DNA from: Falsiroseomonas tokyonensis
GTDB lineage: Bacteria > Pseudomonadota > Alphaproteobacteria > Acetobacterales > Acetobacteraceae
DNA: 64,000 nt
Reading direction: 5' to 3'
Assembly (NCBI RefSeq): GCF_019024325.1
Contig: NZ_JAFNJS010000009.1
Span: 140,839-204,838, forward strand
Translations under genes and position numbers: made by a program
Notes under the pieces: model-generated
What the model was told of the DNA's origin: nothing
Seen by the model: the letters and a program-made list of their open reading frames with translations, nothing else
The model's database searches: none
Shown here: positions 55,979 through 64,000 of the stretch, piece by piece
How the letters are laid out: each line of letters begins with the position of its first letter
How positions within the stretch are numbered: the first letter of the stretch is position 1

Positions 55979-58528
55979 TCAGGCTTCCAGCTCGCGCAGC
56001 CGCTGCAGGTGGAAGCCATCGCCGAGATGCGCGCCCAGCTCGGCCTGCGCGGTCTTCACCAGGGCCGCATAGGCCCCCGGGTTGCGCGACAGCCCGCCCA
56101 GGAAGCCCAGCACCTCGGACTCGCTGGGGAAGGCGAGCAAGCCCGGCGTGGCCGTATCCTCCGCCGTCACCAGCACCACCGGCCGACGACGCAGGATGGA
56201 CTGGGCCACGCCGCTCAGCAGGCCCAGCTTGGCGATATTCCCGTCACGCTCCACCAGCAGCGTGACGTCGGCGAAGAAGTCGTTCCAGAAGTTGCGGCCG
56301 CGGCTGGCCAGCACGACGCGCGCGGGCGACCCGGCCAGCCTGTCCTTCGAATCCGGGTCCACCAGCACGATGGGCGCCGTGCCGGTGGCGGCCCTCAGCG
56401 CCTCGATGAAGGCGAGATCCGCCTCCGACACCACCTGGCCATGCAGCGAGACCCCGATGCTGCCGAGCTCTGTCGCCGGGCGGCTCTCGCCGAAGAGGTT
56501 GGTGGCGAGCGCGACATCCCAGCGATCCTGCAGCGCCTGGCCCTGCGCCAGGTCCGGCCGGTTGACGAACAACGCGAAATTGGCCGGCAGCACGCGGCCC
56601 GCCAGTCCCAGCTTCGCCAGGCGCTTGCTCGCCTCGGCCACCTCCGCGGGCGTGGCCACCAGCACCACCACCTCGCTGCCGGCAGGCGGGGGCGGCACAT
56701 CGGCCAGCCGGTCCAGCAGGCGGCGGCCATAGATGAAGAGGCTGGCCGGCTCCTCCGGCGCCTCCTCGAGGATCGGCAGGCCTGCGGCGCGCAGCCGCTG
56801 GGCCTGCCAGCAGAAGCCCTTGGGGGCAGTGCCGAGGATGTTCCAGACCTGGCTGCGCAGGCCCTGTCGCTGCTCGATCACCGCATGGTTCAGAAGCAGT
56901 GTCACCAGCTGGGAGTCCGCGCCGAGATCCGCGACATGCAGCACCGGCCGCAGATGCGCGCCGGGCGCCAGGCCGGCCGGGGTAGAGGCCGAGGTCCGAG
57001 TGGTGATCAGGGCGCCTTTCGACGCCACCGCGGCCGGCCTGAGACTCAGCCGGGCGCAGGATGAGGCATCGCGCGCGGCGGCCAGCGGGTCCGGCATGCC
57101 ATCCCCGCCCGCGCCCGGCGTGCCATCCGGCAGGATCAAGGGGGCTCGGCCCTCGGCCAGGCAGGCCGCCAGCCAGTCCAGCCAGGGGCCCAGGGCCGCC
57201 GGCGCGGCCTGCCAGCCGTCCTTCGCCTCGGGCGCCAAGGCCAGGGCCTGGGGCAGCTGCACCAGGCTGGCGGCGCCGCGGAAGCCGACGATGCGGGTCA
57301 GCAGATCCTGCTCCGCCCCCTCCTCGATCGCGGCGAAATGGCCGATGTCGCGCACCACCTCGGCCCGGCGGAACAGGGGGGAGGCGCGATGCGGCTGACG
57401 GAAGCCGCCCTCCAGGCCCGCCAGCGCCTGGCCAGCCCAGTCCAGCTGGACAACCTGGGAGATGCCGGCCAGCAGCGACGGCTGCGCCGCCAGCGCCGCC
57501 ACTTCCAGCTTCAGCCGGTCCGGATGCGACACCAGGCTGGCGCCGTGGCAGAGCACGAATTCACCCGCCGCCGCCTGCAGCGCCAGGTTCAGCGCGGCCC
57601 CTGCGGCCAGGCGCTTCGCCTGCACGATCGGGCGGATGCGCTTGTCCTGCTGCGCCAGGCCGCGCAGCAGCCCGGCCGTGGCATCGGTGCTGGCATTGTC
57701 GACGACCAGCGCTTCCCAGTTGCCATGGCTCTGCGCCTGCAGCGCGGCGAGGCTGGTGGCGAGCGTGGCGGCGGCGTCCGTGGCCACCATCAGCACGGAC
57801 ACCAGCGGCCCATCGCCGGCGCCGCGCCAGGGCCAGGCGAAGCCATCCAGCAGCCGCCCGCCCGGCGCCGCCTGCCGCAGCGCCAGCGGCGCCAGCTGCT
57901 GGCTTTCGAAGAAGGCGTTCAGCAGCACCAGCCTGTCGGTGGCCAGCGGCTCGGCATTTGCCAGCAGCAGCATCAGCTCGGGCGCCGGAAGCGAAGCCTG
58001 CAGCCGGCTGGCCTCGAGATGCGCGAGGCCGCTGCGGCGGTTGCGCAGCAGCAGGTCCAGATAGAGCGCAACCGCCGCGGCATCCTTCTGGAAGGCGGGC
58101 GTGTCCCGCAGCGCGGCCAACGTGGACAGCGCCAGGTCGGGCGCTTCGGCGCGCAGCCCCGCGGCCAGCAGGCGGCGCGCAGGCAGCAGGTCCGGCCGGC
58201 TGGCGATCAGCCCCTGCAGCAGCGTCCTTGCTTCCGCCGAAGCGCCCGTGGCGAACAGCGCCGCGGCGCCGCGCAGCAGATAGGGCACCACGGCCTCGGC
58301 CGGCGCCCCGCCGGCCGGCACCCGGTCCCGGGTCTGCCGGAACAGGGCGCAGGTAGCCTCCGGGTCAGGCAGGGCCCAGAGCCAGTCCATCACCTGCAGC
58401 GCGGCCTGGGCCAGCGCCTCGCCCGACAAGGAGGCCGGGTCCCGCAGCAGCGTGGCGGCCTCGGCATAGGCCTGGGACAGGCCGGTCTCGGTCTTGCTTG
58501 CGTCAATCAAGGTGGGAGCCTCAGGCAC
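55979..58528 (-). CDS. Large protein with degenerate GT2 glycosyltransferase domain
   Basis: 849 residues: N-terminal helical, TPR-like region (about 1-235), a GT2-like domain (about 238-470) and a C-terminal GT-B-like half (about 540-845) with FPSESEVLGFLGGL. The GT2 part begins PLVSVLMVA and has VVDNASTD, but where the metal-binding DXD should be (DSDDW in the paralogue at 59816) it reads HGASL. The flanking SHPDRL and FRR segments are conserved. So transferase activity of this domain is doubtful. It is last in the polysaccharide gene run. Confidence 0.8.
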   Translation of the reverse strand: MPEAPTLIDASKTETGLSQAYAEAATLLRDPASLSGEALAQAALQVMDWLWALPDPEATCALFRQTRDRVPAGGAPAEAVVPYLLRGAAALFATGASAEARTLLQGLIASRPDLLPARRLLAAGLRAEAPDLALSTLAALRDTPAFQKDAAAVALYLDLLLRNRRSGLAHLEASRLQASLPAPELMLLLANAEPLATDRLVLLNAFFESQQLAPLALRQAAPGGRLLDGFAWPWRGAGDGPLVSVLMVATDAAATLATSLAALQAQSHGNWEALVVDNASTDATAGLLRGLAQQDKRIRPIVQAKRLAAGAALNLALQAAAGEFVLCHGASLVSHPDRLKLEVAALAAQPSLLAGISQVVQLDWAGQALAGLEGGFRQPHRASPLFRRAEVVRDIGHFAAIEEGAEQDLLTRIVGFRGAASLVQLPQALALAPEAKDGWQAAPAALGPWLDWLAACLAEGRAPLILPDGTPGAGGDGMPDPLAAARDASSCARLSLRPAAVASKGALITTRTSASTPAGLAPGAHLRPVLHVADLGADSQLVTLLLNHAVIEQRQGLRSQVWNILGTAPKGFCWQAQRLRAAGLPILEEAPEEPASLFIYGRRLLDRLADVPPPPAGSEVVVLVATPAEVAEASKRLAKLGLAGRVLPANFALFVNRPDLAQGQALQDRWDVALATNLFGESRPATELGSIGVSLHGQVVSEADLAFIEALRAATGTAPIVLVDPDSKDRLAGSPARVVLASRGRNFWNDFFADVTLLVERDGNIAKLGLLSGVAQSILRRRPVVLVTAEDTATPGLLAFPSESEVLGFLGGLSRNPGAYAALVKTAQAELGAHLGDGFHLQRLRELEA

Positions 58529-58651
58529 CTGGGGGCCTCTGGGTTCGGGAGGGGGAAGGAAAGGCTGGCCATGCGGCCGGCGCGGGAACTGCCGCTACCG
58601 CGGCGCCCCCTGCCGTATCCGAAACGACAGACCTCCTGCAGGCGGAAGGCG

Positions 58652-58684
58652 ACCATTGCATTGCTGATCGGAGACTACCATTGC
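58652..58684. repeat. Direct repeat in the glycosyltransferase intergenic gap
   Basis: ACCATTGC occurs at 58652-58659 and 58677-58684, 25 bp apart, within the 203-bp gap. Spacing near two-and-a-half helical turns fits a possible regulator site, but the match is short. Confidence 0.3.
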
Positions 58685-58708
58685 GATTCGGGCGGCACCA
58701 GCCTGCAC

Positions 58709-58727
58709 CCGCCGGCTCGCCCGGCGG
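58709..58727 (-). terminator. Hairpin after the GT-B-like glycosyltransferase gene
   Basis: Arms CCGCCGG and CCGGCGG with a five-base loop, starting five bases after the stop of the gene that ends at 58732. There is no U-run. Confidence 0.4.
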
Positions 58728-58731
58728 CAAG

Positions 58732-59814
58732 TCAGTGCAGCAAGGGATCCAGCACCCGACCGAGGTGCTGGCTGATGCGCTGCGGATGGAAATGCTGGGC
58801 ACGCTCCAGGTAGGCGCGCGAAAGCCCGGCCCGCTCCTCCGCCGTCAGGGCCAGCGCATCGGCGACCGCACGGCGCAGATCCTCGGCCGACTCCGGCTCG
58901 AAGAGGAAGCGCTGGGAGACAACGGGCAGCAATTCGCGCAGCTGCCGCGTCGCCGGGCCGATCAGCAGCGAACCGACGCTGAGTGCGAGCAGCGCGACGC
59001 CGGAGGTGAGGAAGCGCTCATAGGGGATGACCACGCAGGCGGCGCCGCGCATCAGGGCGGGCACCTCGGCATCCTCCACCTTGCGGATATCCCAGACGAT
59101 GTCCTGCCGCCCCGCCGCCTGGGCGCGCAGCTCATCGAGGAAGGGATCCTCCGGAATCGGCTCGCCGCTGATCTGCAGCCGCGCCTGCTGCGCGGCGAGG
59201 AAATCCGGTGTCAGCACCTCGATCAGCCGCTCCGTGCCCTTGTAGCGGCGGATCTTGCCGAAGGAGAGGATGTTGCGGCCATGCGGCGCGGCAGTGGTCT
59301 CGGCGATGGCGGCCTCGCTGACCGCAGACTGGGCCGCCGCTTCCGGCTCATAGACGCCGAGATAGGAGGGGTGCGGCAGGAAGTAGATCTTGCGCCGGTC
59401 CAGGCGGATCTGGTCCGCCAGCACATTGATCGCCTCGGTGTTGTGCACCAGGATCCGGTCGCTGAAATCGCCGATTGCCTGGCGGATCTGCAGGAACTGC
59501 TGCACATGCTCCAGCTCGTGCGGCAGGCTGTTGTGCACGGTCCAGACCAGGCGGCCGCCCATGGCGACGAAGCGTTCCAGCGCGGCGCGGAAATACTCCG
59601 CCGCCACGCGCGCCTCCACCTCGGTGCGGCAGGGGCGGACGATGTGTTCCTCCCAGTGGATGTGCAGCAGCACCTTCTCCCGCGCCTGCAGGCGGGCGAT
59701 GGCGTCGTCGACGCGGCCGCGCAGCGGCGTGTAGCGCTCCGCAAGGCCTGAATAGAGCACCTCGGTATAGGGGTTGTCCCGATACATGGTGCAGTTGATC
59801 ACCGGAACCGGCAT
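58732..59814 (-). CDS. Glycosyltransferase, GT-B fold
   Basis: 360 residues. N-terminal half has LLHIHWEEHI and LVWTVHNSLPHE; C-terminal nucleotide-sugar half has ILSFGKIRRYKGTERLIE, GEPIPEDP and VIPYERFLTSGVALLALSVG with a GT4-like Glu region. Donor and acceptor are not known. It follows the giant GT2 protein by one base (59816 stop, 59814 start), so both belong to the same operon. A short hairpin follows its stop. Confidence 0.87.
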   Translation of the reverse strand: MPVPVINCTMYRDNPYTEVLYSGLAERYTPLRGRVDDAIARLQAREKVLLHIHWEEHIVRPCRTEVEARVAAEYFRAALERFVAMGGRLVWTVHNSLPHELEHVQQFLQIRQAIGDFSDRILVHNTEAINVLADQIRLDRRKIYFLPHPSYLGVYEPEAAAQSAVSEAAIAETTAAPHGRNILSFGKIRRYKGTERLIEVLTPDFLAAQQARLQISGEPIPEDPFLDELRAQAAGRQDIVWDIRKVEDAEVPALMRGAACVVIPYERFLTSGVALLALSVGSLLIGPATRQLRELLPVVSQRFLFEPESAEDLRRAVADALALTAEERAGLSRAYLERAQHFHPQRISQHLGRVLDPLLH

Positions 59815-59815
59815 G

Positions 59816-62800
59816 TCAGCTCTCTCGCACGGGCAGGATGATCTTCGGCGCGACGAAGGGCCTGACGCGCAGCGGGAAGGGCATATAGGCGGGCTCGCCG
59901 GCCTTGATGCGAGCGTGGAAGGATTCCGAGTTCTCGTGGTAGATGTGCCGCGGCTCGGTGAAGCCGGTTCGGGAGATGCCGAATTCCTCGCTGGCCGTCA
60001 GGCTGTCCGACCGCGCCCGGCCGAACAGCAGCGGCCAACGCAGACGCGGCACGGCGCGGGCGCCCCAGGTCAGGCCGATGCGCTGGATGAATTCCAGATC
60101 CGCCGCGATGCGCACGCTGTCGAAGAAGCCGACCTTGTCGAGCACGGGCGCGCGCCGGAAGACCAGCGAGATGCAGCAGAGATGCGAGATCTGGCCGCCC
60201 GCCTTGATGACGATGTCGCCGTCCGAGGTCATGCGCAGCCAGTCGGTGGTCAGCCCCATCACATCCGGCCGGCGCAGCAGCACGCTGATGCTGCTGGCCA
60301 GGCGGTCGGGATGCGACCAGTCGTCGGAATCCTGCAGCGCGATGAATTCGCCCTGCGCCTGCAGCATGCCGGTGTTCTTGCTGACATAGGTGCCGTCATT
60401 GGTGGTCTTCAGGATCACCTTCACCCGCGGGTCGGAGCGTTCGAGCTCCATCAGGATCTGCGGCGTGCGATCCGTGCTGGCGTCGTCGACGATGATGAGC
60501 TCGAGGTTGCGGTAGCTCTGCTGCAGGATCGAGCGGGCGGCCGTCGGCAGGTAGGTCTCGACGTTGTAGGAGGTCATGATGACGGAGACCAAGGGCCCGT
60601 CGAAGACCGGCGGGAAGGGCCCGGCGAAGCGGCCGTGCCGGCCGCTGCCCACCAGCTGGTCGAAGGCCTGGGCGCCCTGGCTGCGGTCCAGCAGCACCGG
60701 CTGCGCGCCGACGCGCGCGAACATCGGATCGAGGCAGCGCAGCGCGCCGGGCGTATCGCCGGCCTTGTGCGCGACGGCGTAGCGGAACAGCGGCATCTCC
60801 AGCGGATAGGCGGCGGCGCCGCCGTTCCGGTGGGTCCAGTCCACATGCTGCGCGGCGCGCGCATTGTTCCCCGTCTCCAGGTTCACCGCGGCCGCCAGCA
60901 GGCGCAGCTCCAGATCCGCCGGCGCGCGCTCGATCGCCGCCTCGGCGGCTTCCAGGGCGCGGTCGAAATGGCCGGTGAAGAACAGGTTGCGGACATATTC
61001 GCGCTGCATCTGCCCGCTGTCGCGGGAGCCAGCGTCGTCCAGCAGCGCCTGCGCCTCCTCCACCTCGCCCAGGCCGCGATGGGCGCGGATGGCCCAGACG
61101 GTGGCGCGCTCGTCGCGCTCCTCCGGCTTCATGGCGCGGAACCACCGCAGCACCGTCTTGTGGTCGCCGGCCAGCTGGCCAAGGCGCATCAGCTCGATCT
61201 TGTAGCGCAGCTCCTCCGGCGCCGCCTCGGCCAGGCTTTCCAGGATCGGGATCGCCTCGTCGAAGCGTTCCGCCATGGCGACGGTGCGGGCGTATTCGTA
61301 GCGTGTCTGCACATCGCCCGGCGCGCCGGCCAGCTCGCGCTGCCGCACCTCCAGCAGCTGCGCCATCAGCCGGTCGGCGCGCTGCCGGGACCGCAGCGGC
61401 TCGCGCTTGTTCAGATCCAGCTCCAGCGCCAATACCCGCTCGCTGAGCCGCGCATCCTTGGGCTTCTGCAGCAGGGCGCGGTCGAGCAGGCGGATCGCCT
61501 CCTCCGTCTCGCCCAGGCGGTGCTTGAGCGTGGCGCCCAGCATCAGCGCATCCATCTCCGCCGGCTTGCGGCGCAGCACCGCCTCCGTCAGGGCCATGGC
61601 ATTCTCGAACTGGCCCAAGGCCTGCTGCACGCGGGCGGCGGAAAGCTGCACCCAGGGATCGGGAATGGACTCCGCCGGCAGCAGGCCGAGCGCGGGCAGC
61701 AGCTGCGCCATCCATTCCTGCGCCAGCGCGTCCTTGCAGAGCTGCGCCAGGCCCAGCAGCTCGGCGCGATCGAAGGCCTGCACCGTCTCCGCCACCGTGC
61801 GCGGCGGCAGGAAGGCGATGGCCATGGCCTGCACCACGCCGCGGGCCAGGGCGACGCGCACGGCGTCCGGCGGCAGCGCGCCGAGCGCGCTGGCCGGCAT
61901 CGCTGCGCGGGCGCCGGGCGCAAAGAGGGCGAGCAGCAGATGCTGCGCCCAGTCCGGCGCCAGGCCATCCAGCGAATTGCCGGCCTGGCCGGTGGCACGG
62001 TGGCGAATCACCGCCTGCAGCACCCGCCAGGCGGGCTCGGTCGTGGCCGGCAGGGAGTCCAACAGGCGCAGCGCCTCGGCCGCCGCACCGGCCCGCAGGC
62101 GCAGCGCCACGGCCAGCCGCGACAGCGCCGGGTCACGCGGTGCCGCCGCGATCTCCTGCAAGGCCGCTTCGGGGTCGAGCGTGCCCGAGATCAGCCGCAG
62201 GCTGAGCGCCAGGGCGCGCGGCTGCGCCCATGCGGGCGCATCCGCCAGCATCGCATCGAGCTGCTTCAGCGCATCGCCGGTGCGGCCGCGATGGGCCAGG
62301 AAGCCGGCACGGTCCAGCTCCTCCTTCTTGCGGGCCAGGATGGCCTCGATCGCCTCCGCCGGCATCTCGACATAGACCGGCAGGCGGGCCAGCGGCGCGG
62401 CGTCCGGCGCGTCCGAGGGATAGAGCAACAGCTCGCCCTCGATCGCATGCGGCGCCAGCGCGAGGAGCGGGACCGTCACGCTCGCCTCCAGCAGACCGCG
62501 GAAGATCCTCTCGGGCTTGAAGTCGAGCGCCATCACGCGCGGCGCCGTCAGCTCCAGACGCATCGGGCAGCGCAGCGGCTCCGCCATCGCGACCTGCGCG
62601 GGATCGACATGCACCACCAGGACGCGGCCATCGCGCCAGCGGGTGGCGACCGGCAGCCGTGAGGCACCCGGCGCCGCCGCGGTGTCCGCCACTGCGACCA
62701 CGGCGCGCAGGCGGGAGGCGACGGCGCGCTGCTTCGGGTTCAGCGCCGCCGTGGGCCCGATCAGCCCGGTGATGAGATCCGCCTGGCCGAGGAACTGCAT

Positions 62801-63595
62801 CAGCTCCGCCGACCAGTCTTCCACCGGCACCTCGGGGCGGCCGAACAGCGCCTGCAGCATCGCCAGGTGCCCGGGCTCCAGCGGCGGCTGCGCCGCATGC
62901 TGCGGCGGCTTGCCGTCGCGCAGCGGCGTCAGCACGTTGCGGTCGAATTCCGGCGCCAGCAGGAAGCGGCGGATGCAGCTGTGGTAGCCTTCCCGCGCCG
63001 AGGACTGCAGATTGTCGCGCGCCGTCGGCGGGCGGCCCAGCACATAGCGGAACAGCGTATCGACGCCGAGCGGCGCGGCGGCGGTGGTGAAGACGCGATG
63101 CCGCAGCAGCGGATCCTGCGCCGCCTGCGCGCGCAGCGCCGCCTGGGTCAGCTCCGCCAGGCGTGTCTGCGCGGACTCCGCGGGCGCCGCCTGCCAGCCC
63201 GCGGCGCCCAGGCGCAGGGCGGAATCCTCATGCGTCAGCAGGCGCAGCAGGAAGCGCGGCCAAGGCTCGGCGAAGCTGGCGCCGGAAAGCTGCAGGCGCC
63301 CGGCGAAGATATGCGTCTCGGCCAGGCGGCGCGGCGCTTCCGGCACGATGGCGGCGCGTGCCGCCTGCGGCGGGGCCCGGCCCGCGGCAAGCGGCCCCAG
63401 CACGGTCTCGGCGAAGGCATCGGAGAGCAGCAGCGCCCGCGCCGCCGTCAGCGGGTCGCGCGCCCCGTTCGGCAACTGCGCGGCATCGGCCCGGCCGAAG
63501 AGCAGTTCCACCAGACCAGCGGCCCAGGCGGGCGACTTCGGTGCGGCACGAGCGCTGCCGTCCTTGAGCGCCAATTCCGGGTTCGATTCAGACAA
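59816..63595 (-). CDS. Giant protein: DUF4214-like repeats, TPR region and C-terminal GT2 glycosyltransferase
   Basis: About 1259 residues. The N-terminus (about 10-300) has several short segments such as LFRYVLGRPPTARD with FLLAPEFDRNVL, like DUF4214 units of exported polysaccharide-linked proteins. A long Ala/Leu-rich TPR-like middle (about 450-960) follows. The C-terminal GT2 domain (about 990-1235) is intact: PLVSVIMTSYN, VDDASTD and metal-binding ALQDSDDWSHPDRL. TTG at 63595 has GGAG seven bases upstream and is preferred; GTG at 63670 adds 25 residues without a site. Confidence 0.85.
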   Translation of the reverse strand: MSESNPELALKDGSARAAPKSPAWAAGLVELLFGRADAAQLPNGARDPLTAARALLLSDAFAETVLGPLAAGRAPPQAARAAIVPEAPRRLAETHIFAGRLQLSGASFAEPWPRFLLRLLTHEDSALRLGAAGWQAAPAESAQTRLAELTQAALRAQAAQDPLLRHRVFTTAAAPLGVDTLFRYVLGRPPTARDNLQSSAREGYHSCIRRFLLAPEFDRNVLTPLRDGKPPQHAAQPPLEPGHLAMLQALFGRPEVPVEDWSAELMQFLGQADLITGLIGPTAALNPKQRAVASRLRAVVAVADTAAAPGASRLPVATRWRDGRVLVVHVDPAQVAMAEPLRCPMRLELTAPRVMALDFKPERIFRGLLEASVTVPLLALAPHAIEGELLLYPSDAPDAAPLARLPVYVEMPAEAIEAILARKKEELDRAGFLAHRGRTGDALKQLDAMLADAPAWAQPRALALSLRLISGTLDPEAALQEIAAAPRDPALSRLAVALRLRAGAAAEALRLLDSLPATTEPAWRVLQAVIRHRATGQAGNSLDGLAPDWAQHLLLALFAPGARAAMPASALGALPPDAVRVALARGVVQAMAIAFLPPRTVAETVQAFDRAELLGLAQLCKDALAQEWMAQLLPALGLLPAESIPDPWVQLSAARVQQALGQFENAMALTEAVLRRKPAEMDALMLGATLKHRLGETEEAIRLLDRALLQKPKDARLSERVLALELDLNKREPLRSRQRADRLMAQLLEVRQRELAGAPGDVQTRYEYARTVAMAERFDEAIPILESLAEAAPEELRYKIELMRLGQLAGDHKTVLRWFRAMKPEERDERATVWAIRAHRGLGEVEEAQALLDDAGSRDSGQMQREYVRNLFFTGHFDRALEAAEAAIERAPADLELRLLAAAVNLETGNNARAAQHVDWTHRNGGAAAYPLEMPLFRYAVAHKAGDTPGALRCLDPMFARVGAQPVLLDRSQGAQAFDQLVGSGRHGRFAGPFPPVFDGPLVSVIMTSYNVETYLPTAARSILQQSYRNLELIIVDDASTDRTPQILMELERSDPRVKVILKTTNDGTYVSKNTGMLQAQGEFIALQDSDDWSHPDRLASSISVLLRRPDVMGLTTDWLRMTSDGDIVIKAGGQISHLCCISLVFRRAPVLDKVGFFDSVRIAADLEFIQRIGLTWGARAVPRLRWPLLFGRARSDSLTASEEFGISRTGFTEPRHIYHENSESFHARIKAGEPAYMPFPLRVRPFVAPKIILPVRES

Positions 63596-63924
63596 GACGC
63601 GCTCCGATTCCTGCTGGAAGCCTGCCGGTTGGCGCCTTGAGGGACCGCCGCCGAGACACCCATAAGACACGACAAGGCAGGCGCCCCTCTCATCAGGACG
63701 CCATACCCCAAGGTCAAGTCACCGCACATGCGGCGTCAAATTAACTGCACTTTATATGATTAGAGAGACCGCCCCCGATCCAAGACAAGATCTCGATCAA
63801 TGCATAAGGTACGCCGCAGCGTCCTGGGTTCCCCGCGACATTAGGGGGGGAAATCAATCGGAAATCAAGCCACCGCGTTTGGGCAGGCCGCCTTCGCGCG
63901 GGATAGTTGCGTGACAAACCGGCC
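63596..63924 (-). promoter_or_regulatory. AT-richer upstream region of the giant glycosyltransferase gene
   Basis: No gene is seen here. The stretch 63733-63770 is much more AT-rich than its surroundings and holds, on the minus strand, a -10-like TATAAA. Further up are a tandem GGAAATCAA (63849-63857 and 63860-63868) and, on the minus strand, a TTGATT with TAATGT 19 bp downstream. At least one promoter is likely here, but I cannot fix it. Confidence 0.45.
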
Positions 63925-64000
63925 TCACGCGCGTCCGTAGGTGTCTTCCAGGCGGACGATGTCGTCCTCGCCGAGGTAGGAGCCGGACTGCACCTCGATC
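63925..64000 (-). CDS. manC: Mannose-1-phosphate guanylyltransferase/mannose-6-phosphate isomerase, C-terminal end (5' part outside window)
   Basis: Only the last 24 codons are present. They read IEVQSGSYLGEDDIVRLEDT then YGRA and stop. This is the conserved end of the isomerase (cupin) domain of ManC/AlgA-type bifunctional enzymes, which supply GDP-mannose for exopolysaccharide. It lies upstream of the glycosyltransferase run on the same strand, which supports a polysaccharide locus. Confidence 0.8.
   Translation of the reverse strand, partial: IEVQSGSYLGEDDIVRLEDTYGRA

Noticed and set aside
59774..62662. 962-codon plus-strand open frame across the giant glycosyltransferase gene
   Set aside because: It is a mirror frame of a well-supported minus-strand protein, rich in Arg/Gln/His with no motif.
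1..64000. Mobile element, prophage or CRISPR array
   Set aside because: No transposase, integrase other than XerD, phage structural gene or regularly spaced repeat was found by reading both strands.

Overview
The window is about 64 kb of GC-rich DNA (roughly 70 % by eye) with almost no non-coding space. It looks like chromosomal sequence of an alphaproteobacterium, most likely a Roseomonas-like member of the Acetobacteraceae. Grounds for this are the alphaproteobacterial-type CobS/CobT cobaltochelatase genes beside a J-domain protein and a BolA protein, an xerD gene divergent from a fused aroK-aroB gene, isoquinoline-oxidoreductase-type molybdenum enzyme genes, and many NitT/TauT-type transport and CoA-ester catabolic genes. 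I saw no rRNA, tRNA, CRISPR array, transposase or phage gene. The genus is an inference.

Layout. 1-5.3 kb: a NUDIX fragment, an ATM1-type ABC exporter, ribosomal protein L28, a degenerate sensor-kinase-like protein and a phytase-like lipoprotein. 5.3-10 kb: cobT, a glutathione transferase, cobS and a J-domain gene in one minus-strand run, then a BolA-family gene. 10-14.6 kb: a DUF2889 gene, the aroK-aroB fusion, a divergent 48-residue membrane protein, xerD and a CoA-ester lyase. 14.6-14.85 kb: a striking palindromic element with compensated stem changes. 14.86-23.6 kb: a minus-strand run of housekeeping and small metabolic genes (two-subunit molybdenum oxidoreductase, short-chain dehydrogenase, YgjP-type peptidase, 3-methyladenine glycosylase, DHDPS-type lyase, YcgN-type protein, HD hydrolase, MBL hydrolase). 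23.7-30.9 kb: a YhaO/YhaN-type nuclease/ATPase pair, then an altronate-dehydratase-family gene translationally coupled to an AraC-type regulator.

30.9-35.9 kb is an RND efflux operon (adaptor, pump, TetR repressor) with a likely operator over its promoter. 36.0-43.75 kb is one eight-gene, largely overlapping operon: TauD-like dioxygenase, periplasmic binding protein, isochorismatase-like hydrolase, ABC ATPase, ABC permease, acyl-CoA dehydrogenase, amidohydrolase and acyl-CoA ligase. It reads as an uptake-plus-degradation pathway for an unidentified compound and is the best candidate here for an undescribed system. 43.8-53.0 kb is a complete chemotaxis operon (MCP-like protein, STAS protein, cheY, cheA, cheW, PAS-type soluble MCP, cheR, cheD, cheB).

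53.1-55.9 kb carries a histidine-phosphatase-family protein, a small membrane protein and htpG on the plus strand. 56-64 kb, on the minus strand, is the edge of a polysaccharide locus: the last 24 codons of a mannose-1-phosphate guanylyltransferase/mannose-6-phosphate isomerase, a very large protein ending in an intact GT2 glycosyltransferase domain, a GT-B-like glycosyltransferase, and an 849-residue paralogue whose GT2 domain has lost its metal-binding motif.
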